Positions 1 through 6,295 of a stretch of 6,333 bases of DNA are shown here, in pieces. The position numbers were made by a program, and so were the translations under genes. Source of the DNA: JBEKTY01 sp049515555 (GTDB taxonomy: Bacteria; Planctomycetota; Planctomycetia; Pirellulales; Thermoguttaceae). The DNA is taken from the NCBI GenBank assembly GCA_049515555.1, contig JBEKTY010000289.1:1-6333 (forward strand). The letters are read 5' to 3'. The notes under the pieces were generated by a model, which searched no databases, was not told the DNA's origin, and saw only the letters and a list, made by a program, of their open reading frames with translations. Positions within the stretch are counted from its first letter, which is position 1; each line of letters starts with the position of its first letter.

Positions 1-2
1 GG

Positions 3-206
3 TAAACGGCCCCCGCCCGGCCGTGTGCGGGGGGGACGCTGTCTGACGACCACCAGCACGTCCCTGGGCAAATCCTGGGCTCCCGGTGGGGCCCGCCCGC
101 CCCGGCGGCCGGGCCGGACACCACCGGAAGACAAGTATTGCCCGAGGAACGTGCTGGTAGTCGTCAATCAGCGTCCCGCCGGCACAAGGCCGGACGGGGA
201 CGTTTA
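3..206. repeat. Large imperfect foldback (inverted repeat, about 68-bp outer arms)
   Basis: Bases 3-71 pair with 138-206. I count 59 Watson-Crick pairs in 68 positions, with one bulged base on each side (c10 and g144). An inner stem continues the fold: 83-89 (CCGGTGG) with 121-127 (CCACCGG), then 90-95 with 110-115. The whole block therefore folds into one long stem. Four of the nine mismatches (16/194, 43/167, 51/159, 62/148) are C opposite A, which become G-U wobbles in an RNA from the minus strand. The right arm ends six bases before the Shine-Dalgarno of the first gene. It could be a MITE-like foldback, a large REP-type element or a structured RNA. The left end may lie outside the window. 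The structure is seen directly; its nature is unknown. Confidence 0.75.
172..202 (+). promoter_or_regulatory. Possible 5'-leader hairpin before the GH127 gene
   Basis: Within the right arm of the foldback, CGTCCC (172-177) can pair with GGGACG (197-202), and CCGGC (179-183) with GCCGG (189-193) around an ACAAG loop. If transcription starts upstream, this local hairpin would sit ten bases before the GGAG ribosome binding site at 212-215. It could affect transcript stability or translation, but it may be only a by-product of the repeat. No promoter was recognised upstream. Confidence 0.3.
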
Positions 207-223
207 CACTTGGAGAAGCTATC

Positions 224-3001
224 ATGCCCACTCGCCAACCGCTCGTAGCCGCTCTGATTGCCATCTCGTTTGTTGCCGCTGTAATCGCTGTGCCGCCCTC
301 TGCGGCGGCGGCTGAGCCGGGCGGTGCGGCGGCCGCTGCGCCCGCCAATCTGGCGCTCGTGGCGACGGCCTCGACCTCGTATGTTTCCGGCCACGAGACG
401 ATCCGGGCTCTGAACAACGGCTCGTCGCCGGCCAACTCCGACGACAAGCGGCAGGGGGCCTATGGCAACTGGCCCCGCAACGGCACGCAATGGGTCCAGT
501 ACGACTGGAGCCAGCCTATCGCCACCGACAAGATCGAGGTCTACTGGTTCGACGACCAGCAGGGGGTGCGGTTGCCCACGGCGTGCCGCTTGAAGTATTG
601 GAACGGCGAGCGGTTCGTCGCGGTGGAAGGCGCCAAGGGCCTGGGGCTGGCGGCCAATCGCTTCAACCCCACGACCTTTAGCGAGGTCCGCACGCCGCGG
701 CTGCGGCTGGAGATGGATTCGGCCGGGCAGTTCTCGACCGGCATTCTCCAGTGGCGGGTATACGACTCGGGCCGCTCGCCGAACTTCCCGCCCCGGGTCG
801 AGGCCGGGCCCGACCGCACGGTCGTACTGCCGGGCAAGACCTACCTTTCAGGCCGCGTGCAGGACGACGGCAAACCCCGCGCCACCCCGCAGGTGACGTG
901 GAGCAAGGAGTCGGGCCCGGGCACGGTGCGGTTCGACGACGCCACGCAGGCGGCCACTGCCGCGGCACTATCGGCCCCCGGCGAGTACGTGCTCCGGCTG
1001 ACGGCCGACAACGGGCAGTTAAGCGGCTCGGACACGCTGCGGGTGAGCGTGCTTCCGCCTCCGCCGGCCGTTCCATTGACGCCCATCTACAGCAAGACCT
1101 ACAAGATCCACAGCCCGCTGTGGAGCCAGCGGGTGAAGAAGCTCATCGTGAACTGGATTCCGCACTGCTGCCGGATGATCGCCGAAGCCAAGCTGCCGGA
1201 AGGGGGTCTGGAGAACTTCGTCCAGGCCGGCAACAAGCTGGCCGGCCGGCCGTTCAAGCCGCAGCGGGGCGCCGTCTTCGCCAACGCCTGGGTCTACAAC
1301 ACCGTCGAGGCGATGTGCCTGGCCCTCATGGTCGATCCGCAAGGCGACCCCGAGATCATCGCCGCGCAGAAGGCCCTCCGCGACACCTTGGACGACTGGA
1401 TACCGAAGATCCTCGGCGCCCAGGAGCCCGACGGGTATATCCAAACCTGCTACACGCTGGGCGGTCTGCGGCGCTGGACCAACAGGCACGACCACGAGGG
1501 CTACCAGGCGGGCTACTTCATCGAAGCGGCCATCGCCCATCGCCTGCTGACCGGCCGCAGCGACGATCCGCTGTTCCGTGCGGCGGTGCGGCTGGCCGAC
1601 TGCTGGTGCGAGAACATCGGGCCGCCGCCGAAACGCCGCTGGTTCGAGGGGCATGAAGAGTTGGAGCAAGCCCTGGTGCGGCTGGCCCGCGCCGAAGGCG
1701 GGGACTGTCCCAATTTTCGTCCGACGAAAATGGGACTGTCCCCTTCGAGGGATAAGGGGACAGGCACATTTTTCGGCCTTGAGGGGCCGAAAAATGAGCC
1801 AGTCCCCGAAGGGCCGGGCCGCGGCCGACGCTACCTCGAGCTGGCCAAGTTCCTCCTCGATTCCCGCGGAGGCGGCGATCAATACGACCAAAGCCATCTG
1901 CCCGTCACCCGGCAGTACGAAGCCGTGGGTCACGCCGTGCGGGCGGCGTATTGCTACTCGGGCATGGCCGCCGTGGCCCTCGAGACGGGCGACCCCGACT
2001 ACCGCAGCGCCGCCGTGTCGCTGGCCGACAACCTGGTCCATAAGAAGTATTACCTCACCGGCGGCCTGGGCAGCGGCGAGACCCCCGAAGGCTTCGGCCC
2101 CAACTACTCGCTGCCCAACAATGCCTATTGCGAGTCGTGCGCCAATTGCGGAGAGTTGTTCTTCCAGCACAAGCTGAACCTGATGTTCCACGACGCCCGC
2201 TATGCGGAACGCTATGAGGAAACGCTGTTCAACGCCATCCTGGGCGACGTGGACCTGGAGGCCTGCAACTTCACCTACACCAACGCCCTGGACTCGGCCG
2301 AGAAGCGCTACCCCTGGCACGGCTGCCCCTGCTGCGTGGGCAACATTCCGCGGACCCTGCTGATGCTGCCCACCTGGATGTACGCCCAGGCCGCCGACGG
2401 CCTGTACGTGAACCTGTATATCGGCAGTACGGTGACGCTGGAGAACACGAGGGGCGGCGACGTGTGCATCGAGCAGGCCACCGACTATCCGTGGAGCGGC
2501 AAGGTATCAATCATCGTGCATACGAGCCGCTGCTTTACCATTCGGCTCCGCGTGCCCGATCGCAACACCAGCCGACTCTATACCGGCACGCCGCCCTGCG
2601 CGGGCATCCTGTCGCTGGCCGTCAACGGCCAGCCGGCGACCCCGCGCATCGAGGCGGGCTATGCGGCCATCGCGCGGCAGTGGCGCGCCGGCGACCGCAT
2701 CGACCTGCTGCTGCCCATGCCGGTCGAGCGGGTCAAGGCCGACGCCCGGGTGGCGGCCGACGTGGGCCGGGTGGCCCTCCGCCGCGGCCCGCTGGTCTAT
2801 AACATCGAGAGCGTCGACGAGAACCTCGATCTGGTCCTGCCCGCCGATTCCGCCTTGACGCCGCAGTGGGAGCCGGGCCTGTTGGGCGGCGTAATAGTCA
2901 TTCGGGGCACGTTCCGCAACGCCGCGCCGTTGGTGGCCATACCCAACTACGCCCGCAACAACCGCGGCGGCCGCTCCCTGGTGTGGATCAAAGATCAATA
3001 A
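224..3001 (+). CDS. Secreted GH127-type (DUF1680) glycosidase, putative beta-L-arabinofuranosidase, with discoidin-like and PKD-like domains
   Basis: This is a 925-residue protein. Residues 1-30 form a signal peptide (hydrophobic core, then SAAAA). Residues 42-182 resemble an F5/8 type C carbohydrate-binding domain (NLALVATAS, WVQYDW). Residues 190-277 resemble a PKD/Ig-like domain (AGPDRTVVLPG), followed by a proline-rich linker. The catalytic region begins near 288 and ends in a beta-rich C-terminus. By analogy with the GH127 enzyme HypBA1, E622 (PEGFG) is the likely acid/base, and E637, C639, C703 and C704 (YCESC, CPCC) form the zinc-thiolate site whose cysteine is the nucleophile. After the CC pair it has VGN, not the PPN of the best-studied members, so it may be a subgroup of unproven specificity. 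The start at 224 is supported by GGAG at 212-215. Residues 493-528 are encoded by an inserted repeat between HEELEQALVRLARAEG and RRYLELAKF, normally a short helix-helix turn. The family call is strong; the substrate is inferred. Confidence 0.9.
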   Translation: MPTRQPLVAALIAISFVAAVIAVPPSAAAAEPGGAAAAAPANLALVATASTSYVSGHETIRALNNGSSPANSDDKRQGAYGNWPRNGTQWVQYDWSQPIATDKIEVYWFDDQQGVRLPTACRLKYWNGERFVAVEGAKGLGLAANRFNPTTFSEVRTPRLRLEMDSAGQFSTGILQWRVYDSGRSPNFPPRVEAGPDRTVVLPGKTYLSGRVQDDGKPRATPQVTWSKESGPGTVRFDDATQAATAAALSAPGEYVLRLTADNGQLSGSDTLRVSVLPPPPAVPLTPIYSKTYKIHSPLWSQRVKKLIVNWIPHCCRMIAEAKLPEGGLENFVQAGNKLAGRPFKPQRGAVFANAWVYNTVEAMCLALMVDPQGDPEIIAAQKALRDTLDDWIPKILGAQEPDGYIQTCYTLGGLRRWTNRHDHEGYQAGYFIEAAIAHRLLTGRSDDPLFRAAVRLADCWCENIGPPPKRRWFEGHEELEQALVRLARAEGGDCPNFRPTKMGLSPSRDKGTGTFFGLEGPKNEPVPEGPGRGRRYLELAKFLLDSRGGGDQYDQSHLPVTRQYEAVGHAVRAAYCYSGMAAVALETGDPDYRSAAVSLADNLVHKKYYLTGGLGSGETPEGFGPNYSLPNNAYCESCANCGELFFQHKLNLMFHDARYAERYEETLFNAILGDVDLEACNFTYTNALDSAEKRYPWHGCPCCVGNIPRTLLMLPTWMYAQAADGLYVNLYIGSTVTLENTRGGDVCIEQATDYPWSGKVSIIVHTSRCFTIRLRVPDRNTSRLYTGTPPCAGILSLAVNGQPATPRIEAGYAAIARQWRAGDRIDLLLPMPVERVKADARVAADVGRVALRRGPLVYNIESVDENLDLVLPADSALTPQWEPGLLGGVIVIRGTFRNAAPLVAIPNYARNNRGGRSLVWIKDQ
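1700..1807 (+). repeat. REP-like double-hairpin element inserted in frame in the GH127 gene
   Basis: Two adjacent palindromes each begin with GGGGAC and end with GTCCCC. Hairpin 1 spans 1700-1743: GGGGAC/GTCCCC, a T-T mismatch, GTCCC/GGGAC, then ATTTTCGTC (1713-1721) with GACGAAAAT (1723-1731). Hairpin 2 spans 1756-1807: GGGGAC/GTCCCC, GGC/GCC, then CATTTTTCGGCC (1767-1778) with GGCCGAAAAATG (1785-1796), with A-A mismatches between the blocks. A 12-base spacer separates them. CCGAAGG occurs on both flanks (1692-1698 and 1806-1812), possibly a target duplication or chance. The element is 108 bp, exactly 36 codons, and starts on a codon boundary. The form resembles REP/BIME sequences that are mobilised by Y1 (RAYT) transposases; no transposase is in the window, so that link is inference. 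Confidence 0.85.
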
Positions 3002-3009
3002 GAGAACCA

Positions 3010-3079
3010 CGACGGACGACGGGCGACGGACGACGGGCGGAAGCACTCAAGTCCGTCGTCCGTCTCCCGTCGTCCGTCG
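3010..3079. repeat. Strong intergenic hairpin of duplicated 14-mers; possible bidirectional terminator
   Basis: The left arm (3010-3037) and right arm (3052-3079) are reverse complements at 26 of 28 positions around a 14-base loop. The left arm is built from a perfect tandem duplication of GACGGACGACGGGC at 3011-3024 and 3025-3038. It starts eight bases after the stop codon of the GH127 gene. The hairpin could end transcription of that gene or protect the 3' end of its mRNA, though no U-tract follows. Sequences of this GACGGACGACGG type recur between genes in planctomycete genomes as far as I recall, so it is probably a dispersed repeat. Confidence 0.75.
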
Positions 3080-3116
3080 AAATGGTGTGGCTTTTCTGCG
3101 CTCGACCCACCCTACT
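3079..3116 (-). repeat. Degenerate copy of the TAGGGTGGGTCGAGCGCA repeat family
   Basis: Bases 3097-3116 (TGCGCTCGACCCACCCTACT) match the reverse complement of 6296-6315 exactly. The match continues weakly to AAATGGTG at 3080-3087. In the better copy at the end of the window, GGTGGG pairs with CCCACC. Here the partner half has decayed to GGTGTGGCTTTTC, so the small palindrome is damaged. The copy abuts the preceding hairpin and ends 18 bases before the sulfatase start. Confidence 0.7.
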
Positions 3117-3134
3117 CGATAAAAGGACGATGCC

Positions 3135-4604
3135 ATGCGACGCTTATTGCTCCTGGCGGCCGCAACTGCCTGCTGCGGGGCACCGCTCGCTCGGCCGGCG
3201 GCGGCCCGATCCGCCGACCAGTCGCCCGCCGGCAGGCGCCCCAATATCGTGCTGATCTTGATCGACGACATGGGCTGGGCCGATAGCGGCTGCTACGGCA
3301 GCCAGTATTACGAGACGCCGAACATCGACCGGCTGGCGGCCCAGGGGATGCGATTCACCGAGGCCTACGCGGCCTGCCCCGTCTGCTCGCCGACGCGGGC
3401 CAGCATTATGACCGGCAAGTATCCGGCGCGGCTGCACCTGACGGACTGGATTCCCGGCGAGGGCGACGCGGCCGCGCACCGCCTGCGCATCCCGGCTTGG
3501 CGGAAGTTTCTGCCCTTGGAGGAGGTCACGATCGCCGCCGCCTTGAAGCCGGCCGGCTACGTGTCGGCCAGTATCGGCAAGTGGCATCTGGGCGGGCCCG
3601 CCTGCTACCCCCAGCACCACGGCTTCGATCTGAACGTGGCCGGCACGAACATCGGGCAGCCGGCGTCGTACTTCTGGCCCTACGCGGGCAAGCGTAACTC
3701 TGTGCCCGGCCTGCGGGAGGGCGGCCGGGACGGTGAATATCTGACCGACCGCCTGACCGACGAGGCCGAGAAGTTCATCGAGCACAACAAGGATCGGCCG
3801 TTCTTTCTGTACTTCCCGCATTATGCCGTGCACATGCCCTTGCAGGCCAAACCCGCGATACTCGAAAAGTACAAGGCCAAGCCGCCCTGCGGCGGGCAGA
3901 AGAACCCCGTCTACGCGGCGATGATCGAAAGTGTCGACCAGAGCGTGGGCCGCATCCAGCGCAAGCTCCAGGCGCTGGCCATCGCCGATCAGACGCTCGT
4001 CATGTTCACCTCCGACAACGGCGGTCTGTGGCCGGCGGCCACCTCCAACGCGCCGTTGCGGGCCGGCAAAGGCTTTCCCTATGAAGGCGGCATTCGCGAG
4101 CCGCTCGTCGTCAAATGGCCGGCCGTGGTGGCACCCGGCTCGATCTGCCGCGTGCCGGTGGCCAGCATCGATTTCTTCCCCACCCTGCTGGAGATCGCCG
4201 GCGTGGCGGCAAAAAATAACGTGGATGGACGGAGCCTGACCGCTTTGTTGAAGCAGACGGGCACGCCAAAGCGCGACGCCCTGTACTGGCATTATCCGCA
4301 CTACTGGGGCGGCAACCTGGTCCGGCCCTTCGGCGCGGTCCGCTCGGGCGACTGGAAGCTCATCGAATTCTATGAGGACATGCGGGTCGAGCTTTTCAAC
4401 CTCAAAGACGATCTGGGCGAGACCCGCGATCTGGCCGCCGACCAACCCGGCAAGGCCGCCGAACTGCGACACAGGCTGCACGATTGGCGGCAGTCGGTGG
4501 ATGCCCAGATGCCCACGCCCAATCCCGACTACGACCCCCAGCGGCCCAAGCGCCCGCCGCAACTGTCCGCTGAGACCCTGCTGCTCCGCGCGGCACAGGA
4601 CTAA
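3135..4604 (+). CDS. Secreted type I (formylglycine-dependent) sulfatase
   Basis: This 489-residue protein should hydrolyse sulfate esters, probably on a polysaccharide, outside the cytoplasm. The N-terminus is a signal peptide (MRRLLLLAAATACCGAPLA); C13 follows a weak lipobox-like ATAC, so a lipoprotein is possible but not favoured. The sulfatase fold starts at PNIVLILIDDMGW (36-48), with D44 and D45 as calcium ligands. C84 in CSPTRAS (84-90) is the cysteine converted to formylglycine, and the signature runs on to IMTGKYP. Further active-site elements are K149/H151 (GKWHLG), H233 (AVHMP), D294-N295 (TSDNGG) and K312 (AGKGFPYEGG). The C-terminal subdomain (GDWKLIEFYED, FNLKDDLGE) is present, so the gene looks complete at normal length. 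AAAGGA at 3122-3127 lies seven bases before the ATG. The substrate is unknown. The neighbouring GH127 enzyme suggests a sulfated, arabinose-bearing glycan, which is inference. Confidence 0.93.
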   Translation: MRRLLLLAAATACCGAPLARPAAARSADQSPAGRRPNIVLILIDDMGWADSGCYGSQYYETPNIDRLAAQGMRFTEAYAACPVCSPTRASIMTGKYPARLHLTDWIPGEGDAAAHRLRIPAWRKFLPLEEVTIAAALKPAGYVSASIGKWHLGGPACYPQHHGFDLNVAGTNIGQPASYFWPYAGKRNSVPGLREGGRDGEYLTDRLTDEAEKFIEHNKDRPFFLYFPHYAVHMPLQAKPAILEKYKAKPPCGGQKNPVYAAMIESVDQSVGRIQRKLQALAIADQTLVMFTSDNGGLWPAATSNAPLRAGKGFPYEGGIREPLVVKWPAVVAPGSICRVPVASIDFFPTLLEIAGVAAKNNVDGRSLTALLKQTGTPKRDALYWHYPHYWGGNLVRPFGAVRSGDWKLIEFYEDMRVELFNLKDDLGETRDLAADQPGKAAELRHRLHDWRQSVDAQMPTPNPDYDPQRPKRPPQLSAETLLLRAAQD

Positions 4605-4690
4605 TCGGGCCCGCGCCGGTAACCGTTCACGGCATGGAAAGTAGCACGCCACACTCCGTGTGCCTGCTGCCTTGGTGCGGGCAGACGAGC

Positions 4691-4726
4691 GCCCTCACCC
4701 TAACCCTCTCCCGGAGGGAGAGGGGA
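4691..4726. repeat. Dispersed intergenic repeat with a perfect 9-bp hairpin
   Basis: CCCTCTCCC (4704-4712) and GGGAGAGGG (4716-4724) form a perfect stem around GGA, preceded by GCCCTCACCCTAA. This belongs to the well-known CCCTCACCCTAACCCTCTCCC repeat that is scattered between genes in many high-GC bacteria and is often mistranslated as ALTLTLSRRERG. It lies in the 236-bp gap after the sulfatase gene and may act as a weak terminator or mRNA stabiliser. Any function is inference. Confidence 0.8.
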
Positions 4727-4735
4727 CTTCAGTTG

Positions 4736-4764
4736 TTGAACTTGCAACAGTCCAGAGATAAGAT
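4736..4764 (+). promoter_or_regulatory. Candidate sigma-70-like promoter for the oxidoreductase gene
   Basis: TTGAAC (4736-4741) and TAAGAT (4759-4764) are separated by 17 bases. Each matches the classical -35 or -10 consensus at four of six positions. The stretch 4731-4770 is clearly more AT-rich than its surroundings and follows the hairpin repeat, as expected for an independent promoter. The leader to the start codon would be about 70 bases. Planctomycete promoters are poorly defined, so this is tentative. Confidence 0.3.
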
Positions 4765-4828
4765 AAAGTCCTGCGGCGCGGAGAGTCGAGCATTTCGCCG
4801 CGAAAGTACCGACAATAGCCTATTACCT

Positions 4829-4833
4829 GGAGG
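4829..4833 (+). promoter_or_regulatory. Shine-Dalgarno that fixes the oxidoreductase start at 4841
   Basis: GGAGG lies seven bases before ATG 4841. It decides between this start and an in-frame ATG at 4634, which would add 69 residues read through the hairpin repeat and put the twin-arginine signal in mid-protein. Confidence 0.8.
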
Positions 4834-4840
4834 ATCGCCG

Positions 4841-6262
4841 ATGAGCCGGTTCAGTCGTCGAAGGTTTCTCAAAGGGGCGGCCGTGGCCGCCACGGCGGCG
4901 GGGGGCCCCTGGCTCCACACGCCGGCCCTGCTGGCCGAGCGGTCGCCCAACTCGAAACTGGGCACCGTGGTCATCGGCGTGGTGAACCAGGGCAAGCCCG
5001 CCGTCAGCGCCGCCTGCACCGAGCGGCTGCTGGCCCTGGTCGACGTCGACGAGAAGCACCTGGCCCAGGCCAAGCAGTTCATCGGCCAGCAGTATCCCGA
5101 CGTCCAGACTTCCGGGATCCGCGAGTTCTACGACTACCGCAAGATGTTCGACGAGATGCACAAGGACATCGACGCGGTGTTCATCGCCGCCCCGGACCAT
5201 CATCACGCCGTAGCCACGCTGACGGCCATGAAGCTGGGCAAGCACGTGTACTGCGAGAAGCCGCTGGCGCACAGCATCGGCGAGGTGCGGGCCATGATGG
5301 AGACCGCCCGCAAGTGCAAGGTTATCACGCAGATGGGCAACCACCACCACAGCTCGGAGAGCGTCCGCCGCTTGTGCGAGTATATATGGGCGGGCGCGAT
5401 CGGCAACGTGCTGGAGACCTACAGTTGGGCCCGCACGGGCCGGGGCGGGGTGGGCGGACGGCTGCCCACCGAGCCTGTCCCGCCGGGGCTGCACTGGGAG
5501 GAGTGGATCGGTCCGGCCGCCTTCCGCGACTATCACGACAAGCTGCACCCCAAGTTGTGGCGGAGCTGGTGGGAGTTCGGCGACGGCTCGGTCGGCGATT
5601 GGGGCTGCCACAACCTGGACGGGGCCTTCATGGCCCTGCGCCTGGGCAGCCCTACCAGCGTGGAAGCCCTGGAGCTAGTCGGCGGCAGCCGCGAGCGGTT
5701 CCCCTTCGCCAACGTCGTGCGCTGGAACTTTCCGGCCCGCGGCGACATGCCCCCGGTCAAGGTGCACTGGTACGACGGCTTCCGAGGCACGATCGAGGCC
5801 CTCTCGAAGCTGGACGAGAACAACCCCGAGGGCGATCACAACCGGCCGCCCATCGTCGCGGAGCTCGAGAAGAAATACAACCGCAAGCTGAGCGACGGCG
5901 GCATCGTTTTCGTGGGCGACAAGGGCGTCATGGCGGCCGGCAATTATTGCGAGGGCCCGCGGATCCTGCCCGAGGAAAAGCACCAGGCCTTTCCCGTGCC
6001 CGCCAAAACGCTGCCCCGCGTGAAGAAGGGCCTGACGCACTACACGGATTTCCTGCGGGCCTGTAAGGACGGCGGCCAACTGCCGTGCTCGCACTTCGAC
6101 TACGCCGGTCCCCTGACCGAGATGGTGCTCCTGGGCTGCCTGGCGGTCCGCGCCGGCGTGGGCCAGAAGGTCGAGTGGGACAGCGCGGCGGTCAAGTGCC
6201 CCAACCTCCCCGAGCTGGAACCGCTCGTGAATCGCCAATACCGCAAAGGCTGGGAGCTGTAG
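4841..6262 (+). CDS. Tat-exported Gfo/Idh/MocA-family oxidoreductase with atypical nucleotide-binding motif
   Basis: This is a 473-residue protein. Its N-terminus MSRFSRRRFLKGAAVAATAA is a textbook twin-arginine signal (S-R-R-x-F-L-K at 5-11), so it should be folded, with cofactor, before export. The Rossmann part begins at LGTVVIGVVNQG (40-51), continues through VDVDEKHLAQA (68-77) and AAPDHHHA (116-123), and reaches the family signature EKP at 139-141 (GKHVYCEKPLAHS). The C-terminal half has the planctomycete-type WEEWIGPA and the motif GDWGCHNLDG (252-261), with H257 and D260 as likely active-site residues. The expected GxGxxG reads G46-V-V48-N-Q-G51, so the middle glycine is Val (codon gtg). 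Members act as NAD(P)-dependent sugar dehydrogenases, and some relatives use bound NAD for glycoside cleavage (GH109). Which applies here cannot be told. It lies 236 bp after the sulfatase gene and probably has its own promoter. Confidence 0.9.
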   Translation: MSRFSRRRFLKGAAVAATAAGGPWLHTPALLAERSPNSKLGTVVIGVVNQGKPAVSAACTERLLALVDVDEKHLAQAKQFIGQQYPDVQTSGIREFYDYRKMFDEMHKDIDAVFIAAPDHHHAVATLTAMKLGKHVYCEKPLAHSIGEVRAMMETARKCKVITQMGNHHHSSESVRRLCEYIWAGAIGNVLETYSWARTGRGGVGGRLPTEPVPPGLHWEEWIGPAAFRDYHDKLHPKLWRSWWEFGDGSVGDWGCHNLDGAFMALRLGSPTSVEALELVGGSRERFPFANVVRWNFPARGDMPPVKVHWYDGFRGTIEALSKLDENNPEGDHNRPPIVAELEKKYNRKLSDGGIVFVGDKGVMAAGNYCEGPRILPEEKHQAFPVPAKTLPRVKKGLTHYTDFLRACKDGGQLPCSHFDYAGPLTEMVLLGCLAVRAGVGQKVEWDSAAVKCPNLPELEPLVNRQYRKGWEL

Positions 6263-6268
6263 ACGGAA

Positions 6269-6288
6269 GGCGGAGGGCGGAGGGCGGG
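6269..6288 (+). repeat. Short purine-rich tandem repeat (GGCGGAG)
   Basis: Two exact GGCGGAG units (6269-6275 and 6276-6282) are followed by a partial GGCGGG unit, six bases after the oxidoreductase stop codon. It sits between a gene end and a TAGGGTGGG-type repeat, the same position that the GACGGACGACGG hairpin takes after the first gene. It may be a degenerate relative of such intergenic repeats. No function is visible. Confidence 0.5.
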
Positions 6289-6295
6289 CAAAGAA

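Noticed and set aside
3..5. TAA at the window start as the stop codon of an upstream gene
   Set aside because: Only two bases precede it, and TAAAC is part of the foldback arm pairing with 202-206, so no upstream gene can be supported.
25..315. Small + strand open frame of 96 codons at the window start
   Set aside because: It runs through the foldback and into the GH127 signal peptide region in another frame, is rich in Arg and Pro, and has no ribosome binding site.
1700..1807. A frameshift or pseudogene caused by the inserted repeat
   Set aside because: The insert is 108 bp, keeps the frame, contains no stop in that frame, and the family sequence resumes directly at RRYLELAKF with the catalytic residues intact.
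1700..1807. CRISPR-like array or an intrinsic terminator inside the gene
   Set aside because: The two palindromes share only their ends and have one 12-base spacer, unlike a CRISPR array. There is no U-tract after either hairpin.
1019..2320. Long open frame on the minus strand (433 codons) opposite the GH127 gene
   Set aside because: It lies fully inside a gene with clear family motifs, shows no recognisable domain, and is the expected antisense shadow of GC-rich coding DNA. It also reads through the inserted repeat, which has no stop on that strand.
4209..4214. A6 run in the sulfatase gene as a possible slippage site
   Set aside because: The reading frame continues normally into conserved C-terminal sequence (DGRSLTALL), and an isolated A6 without a stimulating structure is weak evidence for programmed frameshifting.
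3144..4652. 502-codon open frame on the minus strand opposite the sulfatase gene
   Set aside because: It mirrors the sulfatase gene almost exactly, has no family motif, and is a GC-bias shadow.
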